DNA of 64,000 nucleotides, taken from the NCBI RefSeq assembly GCF_003600685.1, contig NZ_CP032084.1:2232001-2296000 (forward strand), in the 5' to 3' direction. The stretch is from Achromobacter sp. B7 (GTDB taxonomy: Bacteria; Pseudomonadota; Gammaproteobacteria; Burkholderiales; Burkholderiaceae_B). Each line of letters opens with the position of its first letter. Position 1 is the stretch's first letter. The notes beneath the pieces are model-generated. The model was not told where the DNA came from. It did no database searches and saw only the letters and a list, made by a program, of their open reading frames with translations. Below, piece after piece: positions 1-7,371 of the stretch. A program made the translations under genes and the position numbers.

Positions 1-2
1 TG

Positions 3-1757
3 GCGCGCACGACGGTGGAATCCGCGATGGACCTGGTCTTTGCCGATGGCTCGCGGCGCCGCGTGCAACTGGGCTACGAGGCTTTCTTCATGACCGGCGA
101 CCGCGTGCCGGACGGCAAGGGCGGCATGGTGCTGGCGGGCGGCTATCTGGACATCCATGGCGCACCCATCATGGATACGTCCGTGCCCGGCCGCGCGCGC
201 CCGTTCTTTTCGGACTGCCCGGATGGCATGTCGCTGCTGACGCTGGCCGGCCCGCTTGGCGAGGCCGACGGCGCAACGGGTCCGCCCACCGTCACCAAAC
301 CGGCAACCGCCACCGTCTACGCCGTCGTGCAGTTCGAATATCTGTCGCGCGACCGGGCCGGCCAGGACATGTGGGCGCGGCTGCCATCGCCCATCGCGGT
401 GCTGACGCTGTCGCAAAACCTGCAAACCGGCCAATTGACCCCGGTGCGCTACAGCAACGTGAACACCGCGCCCGTGCATGGCCTGTGGGTCACCTGTGGC
501 GCCAGCCTGTCGCCGTGGAACACGCATCTGTCCAGCGAAGAATACGAGCCCGACGCCACCACGGCGCGCACCTCGGCGTCGTTCCGCGCGTTCAGCCGCC
601 ACCTGTATGGCGACGCCCGCCGCGCCAACCCCTATCACTACGGCCACCTGCCCGAAATCACCGTGCAGCCGGACGGCACCGGCAGCATCAAAAAACACTA
701 CTGCATGGGCCGCATCTCGCATGAATTGGTGCAGATCATGCCCGACCAGCGCACCGCCTTGATGGGCGACGACGCCACCAACGGCGGGCTGTTCATGTTC
801 GTGGCGGACCGCCGCGCGGATCTGTCCTCGGGCACGCTGTACGTGGCCCGCTGGACGCAGACATCAGGCACGGGGCCCGGCGCCGGGACGCTGACCTGGA
901 TCCGGCTGGGCCATGCCACCAGCGCCGAGGTCAAGGAACTGGCCGACGACCTGGTCGCCGCCGACATCATGGACGTGCGCACGGCGGACCCCAAGAATGC
1001 CGCCTACACCCGCATTCGGTTTGACGGCAAGAACAACTGGGTGCGTCTGAAGCCCGGCCGCCGCCAAGCCGCGGCATTCCTGGAAACGCACCGCTACGCG
1101 GCACTGGTGGGCGGCACGCTGGCCTTCACCAAGATGGAGGGCACGACGGTAAACGCCCAGGACAAGATCGCGTACACCGCGATGGCGCACATCGAAACGT
1201 CCATGGTGGACGGCACCTCGCCGCACCTGCACGTAGAAGGCCCGGACGCGGGCGCGGTCTATCAACTGCGGCTGCAAGCCGGGCAAGTGGATACGGACGG
1301 GCAGGGCATCGACAGCGAGTGGGTGCCGGTGGACATGGGCGCGGTGCCCGAGTTGGTGGGCGCGATGCTGGCCGCGCCCGACGCCTTGGGCAACCGCCAC
1401 CGCAGCGACCGGATATCCAACCCCGACAACCTGAAGTTCTCGGAGAAACTGCGCACGCTGTTCGTGGGCGAAGACAGCATGGGCCGCGTCAACAGTTTCC
1501 TGTGGGCGTTCAACGTCGATACGCGGGTGCTGTCGCGCCTGTTGTCCTGCCCGGTGGCGGCGGAATCCACGGGGCTGCACGCGGTGGACGACATCAATGG
1601 CTGGACCTACATCACCAGCAATTTTCAGCACACGGCGGACTGGAACGACGTGCATGATGTGGTGCGCCCGGTGCTGGAGCCGCTGGTCAAGGCCAAGTAC
1701 CGCAACGGCCGGGGCGCCTCGGTCGGATATCTGACGGCGGTGAAGATCAACGCCTGA
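3..1757 (+). CDS. PhoX-like (DUF839) alkaline phosphatase, 5' end outside window
   Basis: The reading frame is open to the left window edge, so the N-terminus, including any export signal, is missing. The first start-like codon inside is a GTG at 15, which is probably internal. The roughly 580 visible residues resemble the PhoX/DUF839 phosphatase family: a segment near residues 465-500 reads NPDNL...LFVGEDSMGR followed by a strand-rich stretch ending in a TSNFQH motif. PhoX enzymes are known as exported, metal-dependent phosphomonoesterases made under phosphate limitation. The next genes (phosphodiesterase-like lipoprotein, phospholipase C) fit a phosphorus-scavenging group. The family call is good; the substrate is not determined. 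Confidence 0.72.
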   Translation, partial: ARTTVESAMDLVFADGSRRRVQLGYEAFFMTGDRVPDGKGGMVLAGGYLDIHGAPIMDTSVPGRARPFFSDCPDGMSLLTLAGPLGEADGATGPPTVTKPATATVYAVVQFEYLSRDRAGQDMWARLPSPIAVLTLSQNLQTGQLTPVRYSNVNTAPVHGLWVTCGASLSPWNTHLSSEEYEPDATTARTSASFRAFSRHLYGDARRANPYHYGHLPEITVQPDGTGSIKKHYCMGRISHELVQIMPDQRTALMGDDATNGGLFMFVADRRADLSSGTLYVARWTQTSGTGPGAGTLTWIRLGHATSAEVKELADDLVAADIMDVRTADPKNAAYTRIRFDGKNNWVRLKPGRRQAAAFLETHRYAALVGGTLAFTKMEGTTVNAQDKIAYTAMAHIETSMVDGTSPHLHVEGPDAGAVYQLRLQAGQVDTDGQGIDSEWVPVDMGAVPELVGAMLAAPDALGNRHRSDRISNPDNLKFSEKLRTLFVGEDSMGRVNSFLWAFNVDTRVLSRLLSCPVAAESTGLHAVDDINGWTYITSNFQHTADWNDVHDVVRPVLEPLVKAKYRNGRGASVGYLTAVKINA

Positions 1758-1764
1758 GTCCGTG

Positions 1765-1791
1765 GCAAGGCGGCGCCGCCCGCCGCCTTGC
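1765..1791. other. GC-rich hairpin after the PhoX-like gene
   Basis: Two perfect 11-base arms (1765-1775 and 1781-1791) enclose a 5-base loop eight bases past the stop codon. The 3' side is followed by A-rich sequence rather than a T tract, so it is not a canonical intrinsic terminator on the plus strand. It may protect the mRNA end or help Rho-dependent termination. Confidence 0.5.
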
Positions 1792-1829
1792 AAAAATTCC
1801 TGATCCGTCGATCAAGCTTTCTGCTCTTT

Positions 1830-1847
1830 GTTTCATGGGCCTTTCAC
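1830..1847 (+). promoter_or_regulatory. Candidate Pho box (PhoB site)
   Basis: Two 7-base direct repeats, GTTTCAT and CTTTCAC, are separated by 4 bases, which is the 11-base periodicity of PhoB sites (CTGTCAT-N4-CTGTCAY). Eleven of the 14 repeat positions match; the spacer is GC-rich rather than AT-rich. The site lies 58 bases before the start of the phosphodiesterase-like gene, in a cluster of phosphate-releasing enzymes. Binding is inferred. Confidence 0.42.
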
Positions 1848-1904
1848 GTTCGCTCGCCACACTGTGCGCAGCGTAAACCGTGTTCATGAAACGAGAAGAG
1901 AAGC

Positions 1905-3920
1905 ATGAGAACAATGGATTGGAGAAAATGGTGCGCCATGTTGCTGGCCACCAGCGCATTGGTCGGCTGTGGGGGCAGTGATGACGACGATGACGGCACG
2001 ACCGCGCCGCCGCCGCCCACGCAACCGCCGGTCAGCGAACCCGCCGCGCCGCGCGCCGACAAGGTGCTGTTCATCGGCGTGGACGGCCTGACCTATGACG
2101 CCATGCGCCGTGGCGTGGCCGACATGTCCCTGGCCAACATCGGCCAGTTGACCGCAACCCGCGCCTGGACGGGCGGCGTGACCGGCGACGTGACGCAGCA
2201 GCCGACGCTGTCCGCGCCCGGCTGGGCCACCTTGTTGACAGGCCAGTGGGCGGACGTACACGGCGTGCGCTCCAACGTGGCCGGGCAGGGGATGAAGGCG
2301 GCCAGCCTGTTCCAGCGCATCAAGCTGGCGCACCCCGAGGCGCGCACGGCCGGCGCCTTCAATTCGCCGTTGCTGGCCGGCCTGGTCGGCGGCGATCGCG
2401 ACGCGGGCTACCTGCAAACCCTGACGGACTGCGCGGGCGTGGACGATTGCGTGGCTTCGCAAGCGCGCGACCGCATCACCGAAGGCTACGACGTGGTGGT
2501 TGCGCAGTTCGGCGCACCCGAACGCGCGGCCTCGGACAACGGCTTTACCGGTAACTACGATGCGGTGATCCGCCAGACGGACGCGGCCATCGGCGTGCTG
2601 GCCAAGCAGATCGCCGAGCGTCGCGCCGCGCATCCGAACGAGAACTGGCTGATGGTGGTGGCCTCCAGCCATGGCCTGGGCAAGACCGGCGTGGCCGATG
2701 GCCTGCCCCTGTCCCCGAACAAGACCATCTTCCTGGCCAGCAACCAGCCGACAATGTTGGGCGGCAGCGCGGATGACGCCTCGTTCGACGGCGCGTGGGA
2801 CAGCAATTGGTACGCGCTGCCCAGCGCCGCCGACGTGGCCCCCACGATGCTGGCGCACCTGGGCGCCTTGCCCGCCGCCGGCCAGTACGACATGGCGGGC
2901 ACGCCCTTGTCCGAAGCCCTGGCGCTGCGCCGCCTGTCGGCCCGCACGTCCATGGACAACAAGAGCGTGACGCTGTCCTGGGTGCGCGTGGGCGAACCCG
3001 ACGGCCAGATCGTGGTCAGCCGCGACGGCGTGGAAGTTGCGCGCTTGCCCGGCACCGACGCCACCTATACCGACAGCGGTTTCACGTTCGACACGGAAGG
3101 CGTGCACACGCTGAACTACACCGTGTCGGCGGGCCGCGCCAGCAGCGCCACGCATGCGTCGGTGGTGTATGCCAAGCCGGTGCCGCTGTTGGCGTCACTG
3201 CGCACGGGGCTGACGATGCTGTTTCCGTTTGAAGGCAACCTGACCGACGTTGCAGCAGGCGGCGGCGCGATCACCCCGTATGACGGTGTGCAGGCGCCCG
3301 CATTCGCGGACGGCGGCGTGTTCGGCAAGATGTTCCAGAACGAGCGTGGCTCGGCCGCCCTGGGCGCGTTCAAGCTCGATTACCCGGCAGGCATGCTCGA
3401 CAGCGTGTCCGTGTTCACCATCGGCTTCTGGTATCAGTCGGACGGCACGGCGAACGACCGTTCGATCCTGGGCAACAAGGACTACAACTCGGGCGGCAAC
3501 CCCGGTATCACCATCGCCCAGTGGGCCGGCCCCGAGCTGCGCTTCAACTTGGCCGGTGGCGGCGTGCGCGCCGATATCAACGGCATCAAGTTCACGCCGA
3601 ACAAGCCCGTGTACATCGCCATGACCATCGACAAGCCCGCCAAGATGATGACGGCGTACGTGTACGACAGCGAAATCGGGTTCCTGCGGCGCAACGTGAC
3701 CACGGGCTCGGTGAACCTGGCGCAAGTGGCCGGCCTGTTCGGTCCGCACATCGGCCTGAACGAAGACGGCAAGGGCACCTACGGCATCTGCTGCGCCGGC
3801 ACCAAGGGCCCGTACACGATGAATTTTGACGACCTGGCCTTCTGGTCGCGCGCCCTGACCGAGACGGAAGTGAAGTCCCTGGCGCTGTCCGGCAAGTCCG
3901 TTTCCGACCTGTTTCCCTGA
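1905..3920 (+). CDS. Lipoprotein with alkaline-phosphatase/phosphodiesterase fold and C-terminal LamG domain
   Basis: This is a 671-residue protein. The ATG at 1905 has a purine-rich AGAAGAGAAG upstream. A lipoprotein signal ends in LVGC (Cys22), followed by an Asp-rich and Pro-rich linker. Residues about 54-320 resemble type I phosphodiesterase/alkaline-phosphatase-superfamily proteins: Asp60 in FIGVDG, and Thr101 in PTLSAPGW at the nucleophile position. Residues about 420-670 look like a LamG/concanavalin-like jelly roll. Several metal-ligand positions look altered: GAPER at 203-207 where DxxDH is usual, and Ser255-His256 where Asp-His is usual. Activity is therefore uncertain. It sits between two phosphate-releasing enzymes and is predicted to be membrane-anchored and periplasmic or surface-exposed. 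Confidence 0.7.
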   Translation: MRTMDWRKWCAMLLATSALVGCGGSDDDDDGTTAPPPPTQPPVSEPAAPRADKVLFIGVDGLTYDAMRRGVADMSLANIGQLTATRAWTGGVTGDVTQQPTLSAPGWATLLTGQWADVHGVRSNVAGQGMKAASLFQRIKLAHPEARTAGAFNSPLLAGLVGGDRDAGYLQTLTDCAGVDDCVASQARDRITEGYDVVVAQFGAPERAASDNGFTGNYDAVIRQTDAAIGVLAKQIAERRAAHPNENWLMVVASSHGLGKTGVADGLPLSPNKTIFLASNQPTMLGGSADDASFDGAWDSNWYALPSAADVAPTMLAHLGALPAAGQYDMAGTPLSEALALRRLSARTSMDNKSVTLSWVRVGEPDGQIVVSRDGVEVARLPGTDATYTDSGFTFDTEGVHTLNYTVSAGRASSATHASVVYAKPVPLLASLRTGLTMLFPFEGNLTDVAAGGGAITPYDGVQAPAFADGGVFGKMFQNERGSAALGAFKLDYPAGMLDSVSVFTIGFWYQSDGTANDRSILGNKDYNSGGNPGITIAQWAGPELRFNLAGGGVRADINGIKFTPNKPVYIAMTIDKPAKMMTAYVYDSEIGFLRRNVTTGSVNLAQVAGLFGPHIGLNEDGKGTYGICCAGTKGPYTMNFDDLAFWSRALTETEVKSLALSGKSVSDLFP

Positions 3921-3941
3921 TGTGGCAAGGATAGAAAAACC

Positions 3942-4142
3942 ATGAGCAAGTCCCTGATATTGCGCGGTTTCGTGCGCGCCGGCGCGGTGCTGATGTTGAC
4001 CGCGGCCCTGGCCGCGTGTGGCGGCGACGACGGCGATGACAGCAAGCCGGATAACGGCGCCGGCACGCCCGGCAACGGCGGCACCGAAACGCCGGTGACG
4101 CCGCCGACCCCGGCCAAGCCCGAACTGCGTTGCGCGCCCTGA
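3942..4142 (+). CDS. Mini-lipoprotein of 66 residues, function unknown
   Basis: The ATG is preceded by AAGGAT. A hydrophobic signal ends in LAAC (Cys26), giving a clear lipobox. The mature part is only about 41 residues: CGG, an Asp-rich run, then Gly/Pro/Thr-rich sequence ending in Cys-Ala-Pro. It lies 21 bases after the phosphodiesterase-like gene and 35 bases before the likely phospholipase start. Its head resembles the anchor and linker of its upstream neighbour. It could be a small partner protein or the stump of a larger lipoprotein; no continuation was seen in the other frames. Confidence 0.6.
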   Translation: MSKSLILRGFVRAGAVLMLTAALAACGGDDGDDSKPDNGAGTPGNGGTETPVTPPTPAKPELRCAP

Positions 4143-4177
4143 GCCGCGCTTCTTATCGATCACTAGGAATAGCATCC

Positions 4178-6349
4178 GTGAAGTCCGAAAAAGACCCGAT
4201 CCACGCCGGCAAGCGCCGCTTCCTGCGCAATGCCGCCGCATCCACTGCCGGCCTGACCGCGCTGTCGATGTTCCCGCCGGCCATCCGCCGCGCGCTGGCC
4301 ATTCCCGCCAACAACCGCACCGGCACGATCAACGACGTTGAACACGTGGTGATCCTGATGCAGGAGAACCGCTCGTTCGACATGTACTTCGGCACGTACA
4401 AGGGCGTGCGCGGTTTTGGCGACCGCATGACGATCCCGCTGCCGCAGAACCGTTCGGTGTGGGAACAGACCAACGGCACTCGCGTGGTGATGCCGTATCA
4501 CCTGGACAGCACGCAGGGCAATGCCCAGCGCGTGTCCGGCACGCCGCACGACTATATGGACGCGCAGATGGCCTGGGACGGCGGCCGCATGGATCAGTGG
4601 CCGCGCTACAAGCAGAACCAGTCCATGGGCTATTACCGCCAGAAAGAGGTGGAATTCCAGTTTTCGCTGGCCGAAGCCTTTACGCTGTGCGACGCCTACC
4701 ACTGTTCCACCCACGGCGGCACCAACACCAACCGCCTGTTCCTGTGGACCGGCACCAACGATCCGCTGGCGCAGGGCAACGGCCCGTCGACCCGCAACCA
4801 GTGGGACAGCCTCGGCGCGTCCACCACCGGCTGGACCTGGATGACGTATCCCGAACGCCTGCAAAAGGCCGGCGTCAGCTGGAAGGTTTACCAGAACCTG
4901 CCCGAGAACTTCGGCGACAACTCGCTGGCCGGTTTCCAGCAATACCGCCGCGCCAACGAACAGGCGGGCAACGCCGCCGACGGTTCGCCGTACCCGGCCT
5001 GGACGCCAAGCATGGACGGCGCCAACCCCTTGTACAAGGGCACGGCCAACACCATGCCCGACGGCGGCTTCCTGCAATCGCTGCGCGATGACGTCAACAA
5101 CGGCACCTTGCCGCAGGTGTCGTGGATCGTGGCGCCCGCCACGTATTCCGAACACCCCGGCCCGTCCAGCCCGGTGCAGGGCGCGTGGTACATCCAGGAA
5201 ACGCTGGACGCGCTGACGGCCAACCCCGACGTCTGGAGCAAGACCGTCCTGTTGATCAACTTCGACGAGAACGACGGCTACTTCGACCACGTGCCGTCGC
5301 CCGCCGCGCCGTCGCTGAACCCCGACGGCTCGATGGCCGGCGCGTCCACCGTCAACACCGACCTGGATCGCCACACGCACGCCTCGGCGCAGGACGCGGC
5401 CGACAACCGCGTCTATGGCCCCGGCCCGCGCGTGCCGATGTACGTGGTGTCGCCGTGGAGCCGTGGCGGCTGGGTCAATTCGCAGGCGTTCGATCACACC
5501 TCGGTGCTGCGCTTCCTGGAAGCGCGCTTCGGGGTGCCGGAAGACAACATCAGCCCGTGGCGCCGCGCCGTGCTGGGCGACCTGACGTCCGCTTTCAACT
5601 TCGCCACGCCCAACGATGAAAAGCTGCCCGACCTGAATATCCTGACCCGGTCCGGCGCCGACCAGTTGCGCGCCGACCAGCAGGCGCTGACCGCCGTGCC
5701 CTTGCCCGACACGACGACGCAGGCCAAGCCGGTGCAGGAGCAGGGCGTGCGTTATTCGCGCGCCTTGCCCTACGAGCTGCACACCAGCGGCCGCAGCCAG
5801 CCCACCACCGGCAACATGTGGCTGCTGTTTTCCAACACGGGCAAGCAGGCGGCGGTTTTTCATGTGTATGACCGCCTGCACCTGGACCGCCTGCCGCGCC
5901 GCTATACCGTGGAACCGGGCAAGCAGCTGGAAGGCAGCTGGGACACGGCGGCCGACGGCGGCAAGTACGACCTGTGGGTGTTGGGCCCCAACGGCTATCA
6001 CCGGCATTTCGCGGGCGACCTGGCGCTGGCCCGCACGTCGCAGCTGGACCCGGAAATCCGTGTCTGCTATGACATCGCCAATGGCGACGTCTATGTCAGC
6101 TTCATCAACAGCGGCAAGGACGCCTGCACGTTCGAAGTCACGCCCAACGCCTACTACAGCAATAACGAGCGCTGGACGCTGACCGTGCCGGCCGGCAGCA
6201 AGGTCGAACAACACTGGGCGCTGGAAGGCAGCGGCCACTGGTACGACTTCACCGCCCGCCTGGCGCAAGACCCGTCCTACCTGCGCCGCTTCGCCGGCCG
6301 CGTCGAAACGGGCAAGCCGTCCGTCACCGATCCGGCGATGGGCATGTAA
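4178..6349 (+). CDS. Phosphocholine-specific phospholipase C, Tat-exported
   Basis: The GTG at 4178 is chosen because AGGAAT lies eight bases upstream and it places a twin-arginine motif (KRRFLRN, residues 12-18) at the N-terminus. An in-frame upstream codon at 4130 would overlap the mini-lipoprotein. The product is about 723 residues, usual for bacterial PC-PLC. Family signatures include HVVILMQENRSFDMYFG near residue 50, CSTHGGTNTNR, and FDENDGYFDHV. The C-terminal third contains two repeated beta-rich units typical of DUF756 pairs. Such enzymes release phosphocholine from phosphatidylcholine after folded export and are often phosphate-regulated. It ends six bases before the convergent LysR gene. 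Confidence 0.9.
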   Translation: MKSEKDPIHAGKRRFLRNAAASTAGLTALSMFPPAIRRALAIPANNRTGTINDVEHVVILMQENRSFDMYFGTYKGVRGFGDRMTIPLPQNRSVWEQTNGTRVVMPYHLDSTQGNAQRVSGTPHDYMDAQMAWDGGRMDQWPRYKQNQSMGYYRQKEVEFQFSLAEAFTLCDAYHCSTHGGTNTNRLFLWTGTNDPLAQGNGPSTRNQWDSLGASTTGWTWMTYPERLQKAGVSWKVYQNLPENFGDNSLAGFQQYRRANEQAGNAADGSPYPAWTPSMDGANPLYKGTANTMPDGGFLQSLRDDVNNGTLPQVSWIVAPATYSEHPGPSSPVQGAWYIQETLDALTANPDVWSKTVLLINFDENDGYFDHVPSPAAPSLNPDGSMAGASTVNTDLDRHTHASAQDAADNRVYGPGPRVPMYVVSPWSRGGWVNSQAFDHTSVLRFLEARFGVPEDNISPWRRAVLGDLTSAFNFATPNDEKLPDLNILTRSGADQLRADQQALTAVPLPDTTTQAKPVQEQGVRYSRALPYELHTSGRSQPTTGNMWLLFSNTGKQAAVFHVYDRLHLDRLPRRYTVEPGKQLEGSWDTAADGGKYDLWVLGPNGYHRHFAGDLALARTSQLDPEIRVCYDIANGDVYVSFINSGKDACTFEVTPNAYYSNNERWTLTVPAGSKVEQHWALEGSGHWYDFTARLAQDPSYLRRFAGRVETGKPSVTDPAMGM

Positions 6350-6355
6350 CTAGCC

Positions 6356-7258
6356 TTACGCGGCGGTTTGCGGTTCGCGCGCCCGGAAGGCCGTGGCGCA
6401 GGCTTCGCAGATCGCCGCCGTAATGCTCTGGCGCGCGTGTTCGCGCCGCTCCAGCATCCCGATGGCCCGCGACAGCGGGCCTAAATCTTGCGGCAGCATC
6501 AGAATGCGCAGTTCGGGGCTGTGCTGCCAGTTGGACCCGTTGATCAGCGGCAGCAGGGTGACGCCGACTTCCTGGCGCACCAGTTCCACCAGCGTTTCGA
6601 TGGCGTTCAGTTCCAGGAATTCATTGATCGGCACCGCCAGGCGGCGCAGCACCCGGTCAATCTGCAACCCGGTGCGCTGCGTGCGGTCAAAGCGCAGGAA
6701 GGGGTTGTTGGCCAGCACCTGGCGGGCGTCCTTGCCGGTGGCTGACGCCGGCGCAATCACCACCAGCTGTTCTTCATATAGCGGGGTCCAGCGCGTGCTG
6801 GCCATCTTGCGGCCGGCTTCCACCAGAAAGGCCGCGTCCAGCTCGCCGTCTTCGACCTTGCCCGCCAGTTCGCTGGCCTTGCCCGACAAAATGCGCACGT
6901 CCAGCTTGGGGTGCGCTTTTTTCAGCCCGGACACGACCTTGGACAAGGTGCCCATGCAGGACACGATGCTGCCCACTGACACCGACCCGGCCAGTTCGCC
7001 CGGCACGGTTCGGGGCAGCCGCATCCGGTCGTATAAATCCAGCAAATGCTTGATTTCGGGTAGCAATTCGCGGCCAGCTGCGTTAAGAATGGCAAGTCGG
7101 CCGCTACGGTCGAACAGTTCCCGGCCCAGTTCGGCTTCCAGCGAACGCATCTGGAAGCTGACGGCGGCCTGGGTCAGCGCCACCTGCTCGGCCGCTTCGG
7201 AAAAAGAGCCATGGTGCGCGACGGCCAGGAAAGTGCGTAAAAACCGGATGGTGCTCAT
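6356..7258 (-). CDS. LysR-family transcriptional regulator, probable regulator of the ggt-peptide importer operon
   Basis: This 300-residue protein has the usual LysR length. The N-terminal winged helix-turn-helix (residues about 3-62) includes FLAVAHHGSFSEAAEQVALTQAAVSFQMRSLE. The rest is a substrate-binding-like effector domain. It is transcribed away from the gamma-glutamyltransferase-like gene at 7372; the 113 bases between them are AT-rich and contain two short perfect inverted repeats suited to LysR binding. Divergent control of the neighbouring operon is inferred from this layout. The inducer is unknown. Confidence 0.9.
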   Translation of the reverse strand: MSTIRFLRTFLAVAHHGSFSEAAEQVALTQAAVSFQMRSLEAELGRELFDRSGRLAILNAAGRELLPEIKHLLDLYDRMRLPRTVPGELAGSVSVGSIVSCMGTLSKVVSGLKKAHPKLDVRILSGKASELAGKVEDGELDAAFLVEAGRKMASTRWTPLYEEQLVVIAPASATGKDARQVLANNPFLRFDRTQRTGLQIDRVLRRLAVPINEFLELNAIETLVELVRQEVGVTLLPLINGSNWQHSPELRILMLPQDLGPLSRAIGMLERREHARQSITAAICEACATAFRAREPQTAA

Positions 7259-7268
7259 CGCCGTGATC

Positions 7269-7287
7269 CATAAAAATTTCTTTTATG
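7269..7287. promoter_or_regulatory. Candidate LysR operator, inverted repeat 1
   Basis: The perfect inverted repeat CATAAAA-N5-TTTTATG begins 11 bases upstream of the LysR start codon, in an AT-rich island of an otherwise GC-rich region. Its size and position suit an autoregulatory LysR recognition site. Confidence 0.5.
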
Positions 7288-7297
7288 ACGGAACAAA

Positions 7298-7312
7298 AAA
7301 TCAAATTGATTT
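7298..7312. promoter_or_regulatory. Candidate LysR operator, inverted repeat 2
   Basis: The perfect inverted repeat AAATC-N5-GATTT lies 60 bases before the ggt-like start and 10 bases from the first repeat. Two neighbouring dyads of this kind are typical of the recognition and activation sites of LysR regulators. Confidence 0.42.
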
Positions 7313-7371
7313 AATTAGATCACGAGAGTACCTTCGCCTGCTTAACCGTTCAGACCGTTTAGAGACAAGCC

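Noticed and set aside
1765..1800. Intrinsic terminator after the PhoX-like gene
   Set aside because: The hairpin is strong but followed by AAAAATT instead of a T tract on the plus strand, so only a hairpin is reported.
3942..4177. Frameshift joining the mini-lipoprotein to the phospholipase
   Set aside because: The phospholipase has its own Tat signal and start, and no homologous linker bridges the two frames.
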